Shown here in pieces: positions 45,821 to 55,997 of a stretch of DNA of 64,000 nucleotides. Each line of letters starts with the position of its first letter. Position 1 is the stretch's first letter. This DNA comes from Monosporascus cannonballus (lineage: Eukaryota; Ascomycota; Sordariomycetes; Xylariales). The notes under the pieces were generated by a model that worked only from the letters and a program-made list of their open reading frames with translations, was not told where the DNA came from and did not search any database. Location: positions 62,001 through 126,000 of the forward strand of contig QJNS01000218.1 in NCBI GenBank assembly GCA_004154925.1. Direction: 5' to 3'. A program made the position numbers and the translations under genes.

Positions 45821-46191
45821 TATTACAACCCAAATCAGCTGGGTCTGCGAAAACGGTCCAGCCAAGATCATAAAACTACGTTAGTTCAAGGTCACGTAAT
45901 CGGTACTTAGCGGATCTCAATTAAGCACGATTAAATAACATTAAGTAATTGTTCAACAGGGTTTTGCTAAACAGAAATAAGTAATAATAAGGAAATTAAA
46001 ATATATATGCTTATTAATTCCATAATTTAGATAACTTTAATTTGCAATAATAATTTGTTACTTAAAGTACTTTTAGTATTACGAGATATAATACGTTCCT
46101 ATATTTATTACTTAAATTCCCACGATACTCCTATTAACATAAACCCGTACGACTTAGATTTAATAATTAGTTAAACCGTTTAGCCGTTATA
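45821..46191 (+). repeat. LTR of element B (5' LTR)
   Basis: This is a 371 bp direct repeat of 52175-52545. It starts TATTACAACCC (ancestral TG inferred) and ends GCCGTTATA, where the partner has GCCGTCACA. Differences between the two are transitions. Confidence 0.93.
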
Positions 46192-46251
46192 CGTTGCAAG
46201 TTTTTGTTTAGTAATACCGTTAAACTTTAAGCAATATTCAATATTGTCAAA

Positions 46252-49200
46252 ATGTCGACTAGCACTTAGGAAACCCTTATTTAGTAATTTCAGGCTCGAA
46301 TTCGGAAATTGGAAAGAAAAGTCCGATAACTTAAGGTTATATTACCTGCCTAACTCTTTTTCGCCCGTATAAAGCCAAAAAAGTTAAAACCTTACGATAA
46401 AAAAGGCAACCCTTAAATTTTCCTAATTTAGGCACGAATTTACTTTCGTTTTTTAAATCTTAGTAACCCAGCGAATATAGTTTTAATAATAAGAGCATGC
46501 TTAATAAAAAATGCGGTTAATTGGTTTAAGCTTATTATAAGAAACTTTTTACAAGTAAGAAAAGCAGATAAAAAGGATTTTATTAATAAAATCTTTTTAA
46601 CTTATACCAATTTCGAAAATAAAATACGCGATAATTTCGGCAATCCGGATAAAAAACGATTAACGGTTTAATAATTTTTATAATTTTGACAAAAAGAATT
46701 TACGTTTAAGTATGCCGTAACTTTTAATAGTTTTGCGGTTAAGGCAGGATGAGAAAATGATAAAGCCGATATTTTTATCGATATATTTTATAAAAAGCTA
46801 AAGGATAATATAAAAAATAAAATTATTCGGATTAAACGATTAATTACCTTAAACCGGTATATCGTAAAGGTAATTAAGATTGATAATTGATAGTTTGAGA
46901 AATGATAAAAAAAAGATAATATGCTTTATGTTCGAGATATAAGTTTAATTAGGGGAAAAAACGAGACGCACCTTTTATTTTTTTTATGGAACGGCGCCAG
47001 GACTTATGGAATTCGGCATTATCCATAGATAAGATTGGAGCCAGATTAAATGCTTTAATTGTGGCAAAATGAGATATAAAGTTTATAAATGCAAGAAGCC
47101 TAAGAAGTTACAATAGGATAACTGGATCTTTATATCGGAAGGATAATCCAGGAATAATTAAGAAAACGATAGCAAGGTTATTAATATAATCTAAGCTAAG
47201 TACGAATTAGGTTTATAATAAAAAGTTTAATAAGGATTATTATAATAAGAAATTCGATAAAGGATACGAAAAGCCAAAAAGCTGGCTTAATAGATATTAC
47301 GAGTACGGCAAAAAGCGTTATAAGGATAGTTACGCGAATACCAGGATTAGATAGAGGAAGTTTGTTCCGGAACCCTCGATCGATATGGCAAAATGTATGC
47401 TATATATTGTTAACGATAAAAATATCCCGATTACGAAAAATGAAAATAACATATTTACGTACGAATTACCCGTATGTATTATAAGAGATTCGATTTTTTA
47501 AATTGTATTAGGCATAATAAGAACGACGAATAATAATATCGACAGTTTCGAACTATAGCCTTAGGAAATGGCCAGTAACTGGCCGAAATAGAAAGTTGGC
47601 CCGAAGAAAAGCAATGCCCGTAAGAAAACCTTTTTTGTTATTATGGATGGTGCGATTATTAAACGGAAAAGGAATTAATTTAATATACGGTAAAAAAGCA
47701 TTGTTAAAAAGTTATTACGGATCTTTATTTTTAATTAGCATTTATTATAGATTTTTACGAAAAAAAGGCTATTAAGGAAAAAATACGTTAATTTATAGGA
47801 GATTTCTGGAACGATAGCTAAAACGATGCATAATGGGATATAATTGTAAACATAAAAAAATAATATATTTAATGGGAAGAAAAATTACAAAAGAACCAGG
47901 AACAGTTAATACGGTTTAAAGGAATAGTATGCCGGCAATAATAATAAATATAATAACTTAACGCGTTAAACGAAAAAATATAAGTAAGGTTCGATAAATT
48001 TAAATAAGAGTTAAAAGAAAAAGGTTACCTGTAAAAAAGTTGTAGGATGATAAGATTTAAAGGAGTTGGAGAGAACTTTTAAGAAAGGCTTTAAACGTGA
48101 CGATAGAAAACGTTAACGACCTTATTATTTTAGAAATACGAATCGGAACGTATTGGTATACTGTAATAATAGATTGCGGAGTTTTGGGCGGAAATTATAT
48201 TATACCGGATGTGGTTAATAAGCTTAAATTGTTATGGAGATATAAGTTAGAACCTTATATGGCGACGAATGCCGAAAATTAGGAATTCGTTTACGATAAC
48301 GGAAAAATTATATGCAAAATTAATTATTTTAAGATTTTTATTTAAGGACGATATTAGACGGTTGATTTCGATATTGTTTTATTCGGGAATTACGATATAA
48401 TCTTAGGATTATTATGGATATGTTAATATGAAATTTTGATTAACGGCGGAATTAGTTAAGTAAAGTTTGTTTTATTCCTTATTAATAAATAAGAAAAGAA
48501 AAAATTAAGATCTTAATATTTAATTGATGATAGCGACGAATGTAAGCATAAAGATATAATAAATACCTTATTACCTAAAGGAATAAAATATAAAAAAAGA
48601 ACGGGTATTAAAAAATACGACGTATCGTTATTATTATTAAAGCAAAATTAAAGTAATTAAATAACGATTTGAAATAATACGAATAACAGCCCGAAAAATT
48701 AAAAACTTTAATTAATATATTACCATAATACTATAAATATAAGCAGCTTTTTAAGAAGGAATTCGATACGAAATTATTAGAATATAGCAAATAGGATTAT
48801 GAAATAATTTTTAAAGAAGGATTTTCGACAAAGTTTTACCTTATTTATAACTTTAATAAAAATAAGTTACGTATTTTCAGAAAATACCTAAAAGATCGGT
48901 TATAAAAAGGATGGATTCGATTTTCGAAGTTACCGGCAAAATATCTTATGTTTTTCATATTTAAAAAAAAATAGAAAATTACGATTTGTGGTTAATTATC
49001 AATAATTAAACGATATTATTGTTAAAAATTGAATATTATTACTTTTAATTACGGAAATAAAAAACCGATTTTATGGAATTAAATAATTTATAGTATTCGA
49101 CTTTAAAAATGGATATAATTTTATTAGAATTAAAAAAGAATATAAATAAAAAAACAGCTTTTAGAACGAAATACGGATTGTTTAAATATTTAATTATATT

Positions 49201-51514
49201 AATGGGATTTACAAATATATTAGTAATTTTTTAACGAATAATTAATTATATGTTATGAAAATATCTTAATATTTTCGTTATTTGTTATTTTAACGATATT
49301 TTTATTTTCTCGGAAATAAAAAAAATATATGCAGGATACGTTTATAAGGTTTTTTAAGTTTTATAAAACGTAAAATTATTTGTTAACGTAAAAAAAAATT
49401 AATTCCATATATAGGAAATGGAATATTTGGGATATATTATTACCTTAGGATATATTAAAATAAACCTTAAGAAAATTACTGCAGTTATAAAATGGCAAAC
49501 GTTAACGACGGTTAAGGAAATATAAGTATTTTTTAGATTCGTTAATTATTATAAAAAGTTTATTCGAAATTTTAGCAAAATAATTATACCTTTAATAAAT
49601 CTTATAAAAAAAAGAATTTAAATGGACGCCAAATACGAAAAAAACATTTTAGGATATTAAGGATGTAATTATTAATAAATTAATATTAATTATGTATAAT
49701 TTAAATTACCTTATTAAATTAAAAACCGATATTTTGAATTACGTATTAGGCGTAATAATTGGATATCGAAATAATTAAAGCAAATTATACCTTATTATAT
49801 TTTTTTGTACAAGTTAAAAAAAGCCGAATTTAATTATGGCATTTTAAATAAGGAATTTATAGCCATTATTATGGCATTTCGGGAATTTAGGCATTTCCTA
49901 AAAAAAAGCTTATACCAAATCAAAGTTTATACGGATTATTAAAATCTTATTCGATTTATTACAATTAAGGAGTTTATAGGACGATAATTTCGTTATGCGA
50001 AAAAATTGGCGAATTTCGACTTCGTTATTATCCATAAAAGAAGATCAGAAAATAACAGAGTAAATACCTTAAGCAAGTAATTAAACCTCGAAAAAAAATT
50101 AATTAAAGTTAATTATACAATTTTTGATACTATTATAAAAAGATATTTACGCCTATAACAAATTACGACGATTCGGGCAGTATCTTTCGATATGCATTAG
50201 AAAATTTAATAATATAACGATAATTTCCCAAAAAAACAAAAAACAAATAAAATACATATTTTAAGAAAATACTAAAGGAATTTAATACGAAAAATACATA
50301 AATATTAATTACATAAATATCCAGGGATCTATAAAACCCTAAAGCGATTTTAACGCATATATTCCTATTTTAAAATAAAATTAACGGTACAAAAAATCAT
50401 ACGGTAATATGATATTTACGTCAAAGTAAAGGCTCGACGACATAAGCCATACGGAAAATTACAGCTATTATTAGTTACAAAGTAATTATAGTATTTAATT
50501 ACATTCGATTTTATCATTAAGTTTCTTATATCAAAAAATCCAATTACGGAAATATATTACGATAATATTTTCGTAATAATTTATTAATTTACGAAATTTT
50601 TTTATTTCTTATTATATTATAAGGATATAAACGCCGAACAGTTAGCATATATTTTCTTTAAATATATCTTTAGCATATACGGATTATTAATGGATATTAT
50701 ATCAAATAAAGGATTAATATTTATATTAAAGTTTTGGCAAAGTTTCATAATATAAATCGGCCTAAATCACAAATTATCCAACGTATTTAAACCTTAAACG
50801 GATAAATAAACAAAATAAATAAATTAAACCTTAAAAACTTACTTACGATATTATATCAATTACGGATAAAATAACTGGGTTAAAAAGTTATTAATTACTT
50901 AGTTAACTTATAATACCAGCTATTACGAAAATATTAAAATAATACTTATAAATGTAAATTTTGGTTTTATTTTAAAGATTTACAGGAAAACGTGCGATAA
51001 CGGTTTAATTAATATCAAAATAATCCTTATGTTAAAATAATTATAATAATTATATTAAGAAATAAAAATAAAACTGGAATTCGTACGAAATCAAATAAAC
51101 AAATATTATAACCACAAAAGATTAAAAAGATTAACCTTCGAAAAGGGGGAAATAATTTTCTTCGTTACAAAAAACATTCAAACAAAACGACCCAGTAAAA
51201 AACTCGATTTTAAGTATATCGGCCTATATAAAATTACCAAGAAAATTTCAAAAAACAATTACTAATTAGAATTTTTACCAAAAATCAAATTCCATCTAAT
51301 TTTTTATGTTTTTTTATTCGAATTAGCAGCAGATATAATTAAAATACATACGGTATAAAACGACATAAAAATGGAAAACGAACAAGTATACGAAATAAAA
51401 AAAATTCTTAATATGCGAAAACAAAACGGATTTACTTAGTACCTAATTAAATGGAAAAAGTACCCAAATTCCGAAAATATCTGGGAACCCGCCAAAAATC
51501 TTATTAACGCCTAA
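46252..51514 (+). pseudogene. gag-pol relic of element B
   Basis: The order is gag, zinc knuckle, aspartic protease, RT, RNase H, integrase, chromodomain. The gag start reads MSTST, stop, ETLI, with stops where Gln is expected. The longest open stretch (48097-48282) covers the protease, with YTVIIDCGVLGGNYIIPDVV where active enzymes have a DSGA-type site. RNase H keeps ILNKEFIAIIMAFREFRHFL. The chromodomain keeps YLIKWKKYPNSENIWEPAKN with one stop before it, and the frame ends at 51514. The changes are mainly C-to-T and G-to-A. It is non-functional. Confidence 0.9.
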
Positions 51515-51534
51515 CGTCTATTAAAGAATTTTTA

Positions 51535-52060
51535 TTAACAGCAACGGAACCACCGGATATAATTACGTCCTAATTAATATTATCCAGCGGCCAGGCAATA
51601 CCGGGCAATTTAAGAGAAGGAACCAAAGCGGCTAAAAAAAACCTTGGCGTTGGCCTGCTCTTAACACTTTTGCTTTTCCAGTTCCTTTAGCGATTGTAAT
51701 TCTTATTATACCATTTTAATACCTTTTGAACGAAAAAACGTTTTTTGTTTTCTGAAACGGATTAACCGTGCAATTACCTTATTTATTTCTTACTGATAAC
51801 GTTTTTATAATTCCAAGAAACGTTTTTTCGCCAGCACCTCCTTACATTCTAAATATTGATTTTCGGCACGAATATTTTTTAAGGAGGATAAGGGAACGCC
51901 GTTATTATTATAGGAATAACCATACTTAATATACGCCTTACATTTGGAAACGTTCTTCATTATTTTGCACTTTTAGCCCTTAAAAAAATATAAAGAATAC
52001 GGCATAATTTCAAAACTGAAATCGTCAAAAATAAAAAGCAAATTTTGACGTTACGTAATA
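51535..52060 (-). pseudogene. Antisense ORF relic in element B
   Basis: This is the counterpart of the antisense relic in element A. It lies between the chromodomain stop (51514) and the 3' LTR, on the opposite strand to pol, and ends at 51535. In one minus-strand frame it gives a Cys/Lys segment (KCKIMKNVSKCKA), then a basic coiled coil (SLKNIRAENQYLECKEVLAK, KEINKVIARLIRFRKQK-like, LQSLKELEKQK) and an aromatic/Cys end (FFSRFGSFS, YIRWFRCC). All internal stops are TAA. Sequence identity to the element A relic is low, but the layout (Cys region, coiled coil, short hydrophobic end) is the same. Confidence 0.7.
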
Positions 52061-52174
52061 GACGAAAGGACCTAACGACGATTTTTAATAACGTAAGTCG
52101 ATATCTTAAAAGAAAAAGGCTTATTAAAAGGAAAAAAAAATTTTAAAAGCAAAATTTGGGGAAAAGGGAGATCA

Positions 52175-52545
52175 TATTATAACCCAAGTTAGCTGGGTTT
52201 GCGAAAACGATCCAGCCAAGATTACAAAACTATGCTAATTCAAAATCACGTAATCGGTATTTAGCAGATCTTAATTAAGTACGACTGAACAGCACTGAAC
52301 AACTATTCAATAAGGCTTTATTAAGCAAAGATAAGCAGTAATAAGGGAATCAAAATATATACGCTTATTAATTCCATAATTTAAATAACTTTAATTTATA
52401 ATAATAATTCGTTACCCAAAGCACCCTTGGTATTACGAAACGTAATACATTTCTATATCTATTATTCAGATTCCCATGATATTCCTGCCAACATAAACCC
52501 GTACGACTTAGGTTTAATAATTGGTTAAACCGCCTAGCCGTCACA
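52175..52545 (+). repeat. LTR of element B (3' LTR)
   Basis: This 371 bp copy starts TATTATAACCC and ends GCCGTCACA. It is followed at once by AATTA, the right target-site duplication. Confidence 0.93.
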
Positions 52546-54142
52546 AATTAAATATAATAAATATTCTAAAAATATTACGTGCTTATAACAATTTTCTAAA
52601 TATTCTTATTAGTAAAGCGTTTAATATTATTAATAATTTTGAAGGCTCTTTATTTTTCCGATTTCTATTCGAATTTTAAAGTATTTTTGAAAATATAGCG
52701 ATTTTGACGATTTTGTATGGGAAATCGCCGGCGCGTTAGAGGGCTGGCTCGTTCGTGGGTTGTTCGCCTTGCCAGAGCCCAGCTCCACCAGATGCTGCCT
52801 CGGAAGATAGGATTGAAAACGTTCGACTGGACTGGCATTGCCATCGCCATCTGCTGGGGATTGGCATTCCTCTTCGGTACAATTTGGTTCTCGAGACGGT
52901 TGTGGCGCTAGCGTTAGGCATCAAAAGTTGAGAGGGTCCGGATGAGAGCAGAGCATAGCGACATACCCCTGTATAGGGCAGGGATGCACGGCGGGTTGTA
53001 GACGGGGTTTTGGGGAAAGATGAATCCGGAGGTTGATGCTTAACAGCTGTGTCTTTCGTTGTGCTGCGTTACGATTCCCGACACTCATAGTATATTCGGG
53101 GAGGGCCTCGGATTGGGAAATAAACTTTTCTCTGCAATGCTGCTTCGATGTCCACGACTCGCCAAGACTCAGTAACATCATCTCTAGGCACGATGTATAC
53201 TCATATACCATTAATATCCGCTCCAAGTCTGCTCAGCAATCCTTACCCACGTCTTGAAACAATTGCAAAAATATAGACCACCCTGTTCAAGTCGTAGCTC
53301 ACCATCGACAGAATTATTATGGCTGGACTATCTCGAGACCTCTGGCTTTCGAGCTTTCTGGTGATCATTTTGGACATTCAAAGGCGGAAACTCGCGTTCG
53401 ATGTGCTATTGCCATTCCCTCATACCCAACGACCACGAAATATTTCCTAGTCTGGATGGAAACTCAACATGACTTAAGCAGACTTGCGAAGATGTATGTA
53501 CTGTAGGAAGCGACTGTCATAACGATGGCGAGCTGGTACGAGCAATGGGCCTTATCTTCAATGTCACACTTACTAAGGATCAGGTGCACAGCTCTTGAGG
53601 ATATATTGACTTGTCTAAAGCTAGAAAGCGTTGATCCCACTTGTTGTGGGCGATCCACTGATATAGGGCTCCGGAAGGGAATAACAATCACCCGAAGACC
53701 CTAGCCAGGGGTGCCCTTTTCTATGACATTCAAGCTATCATCCTGTCAAGCCAATGCTCCTGTTTAATACAACTGCCATATATTTGCGATTTTCCTCGGA
53801 AGGGTAGTCGAGGGCGAGGCGCTTCCCCACGATTTCGGCAATCGAGCCCCATACTCGGTTGAATCGCCAAGACCTACCATATATATGCGTATTAACCGCG
53901 TGGCATATGATAGGCTGGCAAAGGCTTTGGACGTCAAGCTTCCAAAACGGGACTCACGACTGAGCGGAGCAAACAGCTGTAATGGACCAATTACACACCG
54001 AGCAGCACATTAATAGCATTGTTGTTATTATAGATAGCCGTATTGGTCTACGGAGGCGGGAGGTTATGAAGGTATATAAAACCTGCCATGCTCATGCCTT
54101 CCTTGATCGCTTCATTTCAGCCTTTGAACACCGTTGTCCAAT
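52546..54142. other. Right edge of AT-rich island and flank
   Basis: AT-rich sequence continues to about 52,690, then changes abruptly to normal composition at about 52,720. A 64-codon frame (52717-52911) contains a hydrophobic helix (TGIAIAICWGLAFLFGTIWF) and a basic end. It may be the 3' end of a gene interrupted by the repeats, or chance. A third LTR-like repeat lies at 53562-53728. The end of the interval is the promoter of the LPMO gene. Confidence 0.45.
53562..53728 (+). mobile_element. Short LTR-like element, copy 3
   Basis: This 167 bp unit begins TGTCACACTTACTAAGG and ends CTTTTCTATGACA. It is flanked on both sides by TTCAA (53557-53561 and 53729-53733), a perfect 5 bp target duplication. 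It matches the copy at 876-1037 closely over ~110 bp and the copy near 1299-1478 along its length. A central hairpin GATCCCAC...GTGGGCGATC is shared. It is non-coding. The best reading is a solo LTR or a tiny non-autonomous LTR element. Confidence 0.85.
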
Positions 54143-54957
54143 ATGCACTTCCTCTCAGGTTTGCTGCTTGCCGCTACGGCGGTCCAAGCTCATTGTACGT
54201 GGCCTCCTGAGTATATCCGTGAGGGTTGGCGTCTAACACATTTCAAGACACGTTCCCGAGACTGGTCGTCAATGGCAAAGCAGAGGAGGCCGACTGGTCG
54301 GTGACGCGTATGACGAAGAACGCCCAGAGCAAGCAAGGAATCGAAAACCCAACTAGTCCGGATATTCGTTGCTACCAGTCGAGCAACGCGGCCAACATCG
54401 CCACCGTCCCGGCGGGGGCTACCGTCCACTACAAGTCGACCCAGCAGGTCAACCATCCGGGACCTACCCAGTATTACCTCGCCAAAGTCCCGGCGGGAAG
54501 GAGCGCCTCTAATTGGGACGGGTCCGGGGCCGTGTGGTTCAAGATCCATACGACCATGCCAACCGTGGACGGCAATAAGCAAATGACCTGGCCCGGGCAG
54601 AGTGAGTTCCTTCCCCTGAATTAGTTTCTGCAGCTCAACTCAAAGTACTGACTAGCCCGTCTGCCCGAAGATGAGTATGAGACGACGCCAGCTGTTATTC
54701 CTCGGAGCACTCCGGACGGCGAATATCTACTTCGCGTCGAGCAGATCGCGCTGCACATGGCCATGCGCGCCAACGGAGCCCAGTTCTATCTGGCATGCTC
54801 ACAGATCAGGATCACGGGAGGTGGTAGCGGTACTCCGGGGCCTCTCGTTTCCCTCCCTGGGGCATACAGTACCAACGACCCGGGGATTCTGGTGGACTTG
54901 TCCAGACTTCAGCCGGAGCAGTATGTTCCTCCGGGACCTGCAGTTTGGACCGGATAG
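54143..54957 (+). CDS. AA9 lytic polysaccharide monooxygenase (secreted)
   Basis: Exons are 54143-54194, 54248-54601 and 54656-54957, giving 235 residues. The introns are 53 and 54 nt, the first with a CTAAC branch site and GTACGT donor. Residues 1-16 are a signal peptide ([16 protein letters not shown]). The mature chain then begins His17-Tyr-Thr-Phe-Pro-Arg-Leu. That N-terminal His with His87 ([11 protein letters not shown]) forms the copper histidine brace, and Tyr180 (NGAQFYLAC) is the axial ligand. His169 and Gln178 fit the second-sphere residues, and Cys59 and Cys183 the conserved disulfide. The family cleaves cellulose or other beta-glucans oxidatively with copper outside the cell. There is no carbohydrate-binding module. 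The gene looks intact. It sits 1.4 kb from the RIP island. Confidence 0.95.
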
Positions 54958-55486
54958 GTATATAGGGAATTAGTGAATGGTTCCAGCTCCCTGAGTCATG
55001 TCAATATAACTTCCTAAGCTCGGCATATCTTATACACACTCGAGAATGAACTCGGATCTTGTTATCGCCCAAAACGTACGGTCTCTTCCAATGGCAGACA
55101 AAGGTTCCCATCAGGTTGTAATGGTCCACCTCGGCTCAACTCGTGCAAGCTCCTGATCCGACTATTTTAGCACGAAAGACTGCCGCCGCGTTTTGGCCGG
55201 CTACTGTTCTCATATAGCGCAGTTGGTTCTCTGATTAAGTTCATGTAACAATCATAACAGTCCCTGATATCAGACATGGTCGTTCGCAATAAGGAGAATG
55301 CAACAAAACATTTGAAGCAATTCGTCCGGAGACGAGCCTCTATTAGTCTATTCTACCGTCTATTAGGATATGTAAATCTTCAAAGCGTACGTGCATGACC
55401 TCGTAAAATTATAATTAAACATGATTGAGGGCCATCATACAGTTGTCCACCTGCTCCACGTGCGTAGCTGGCGATGGGCCAGTAAT
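54958..55486. other. Intergenic, convergent 3' flanks
   Basis: This lies between the stop codons of the LPMO and the Alt a 1-like gene. No feature was recognised. Confidence 0.4.
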
Positions 55487-55997
55487 TTACTGGGGGCCGT
55501 TGTCGATGACGATGGTGGTGGGGTTCTGCTGGGCGCAGATGATCCTGTTCTGACCACCGGAGTGGCAGTAAGTGAAGACGTCTCCGCGGCCGTAGAAGCC
55601 GGCGCTGTGAAGAAAAGTTAGTCTAGTCACTACCAGCAAGATCCGCAAATTAAGGGCGAACTTACCCGCTACCCAGCTCGTGGTAGATGCGCAGGGCGAA
55701 CTCATCGGAGTCTCCCTTGTCGAGGGCGAATCGGTACATGGAGTCACCGCAGGTGATGACATCGGTGGGGAGCTTCTCGGGGTTCTGAACCTCGCAGCTG
55801 AGGTTGGTGGCGTCCTTGCCAGTCAGGCCGAAGTAGGCGCTGGTGACCTTGCCGGTCTGGTCCTTCCAGACGTAAAGGTCGGAAATGTCGATGTTCTCGT
55901 AGCTGTTCGGGTCCGGAGGGCTGCCACCTCGCTGGGGCTGGGCGTAGGCGGTAGCGCCAAGGAAGAGGGCGGCGGCGGTAGCAATGGTGAAACGCAT
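55487..55997 (-). CDS. Alt a 1-like small secreted protein
   Basis: Exons 55666-55997 and 55487-55604 flank a 61 nt intron (GTAAGT donor), giving 149 residues. The first 19 residues are a signal peptide (MRFTIATAAALFLGATAYA). Four cysteines (68, 83, 124, 134) could form two disulfides. The fold signature is that of the Alt a 1 beta-barrel family. It shows the beta-strand YVWKDQTGKVTSAYFGLTG, then LSCEVQNP, a CGDSMYRFAL hairpin, LRIYHELGSGAGFYGRGDV, TYCHSGG, and an IICAQQNPTTIVIDN end. Family members include allergens and plant-defence-eliciting proteins of pathogens. The biochemical role here is unknown. It is probably extracellular. A strong upstream leader (56,000-56,100) fits an expressed gene. 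Confidence 0.82.

Larger units (their letters stand above)
45821..52545 (+). mobile_element. Ty3/gypsy chromovirus B, RIP-degraded
   Basis: This is a complete 6.7 kb element in plus orientation, opposite to element A. The LTRs are 45821-46191 and 52175-52545 (371 bp each). The target duplication AATTA is perfect (45816-45820 and 52546-52550). The polypurine tract GGGGAAAAGGGAGA (52158-52172) precedes the 3' LTR. Gag starts at 46252. The zinc knuckle (47047-47100) reads CFNCGKMRYKVYKC with His changed to Tyr. The protease active site near 48157-48200 reads IIDCG. The RT strand ICYFNDIFIFS (49280-49312) has its first catalytic Asp changed to Asn. RNase H is at 49831-50085, integrase at about 50,200-51,200, and the chromodomain at 51386-51514. 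Stops in all frames show it is dead. Confidence 0.95.

Noticed and set aside
38220..52700. Mitochondrial insertion or centromere as the cause of the AT-rich island
   Set aside because: Paired LTRs, RT, RNase H and chromodomain remnants, and transition-only LTR differences explain it as RIP-mutated retrotransposons.
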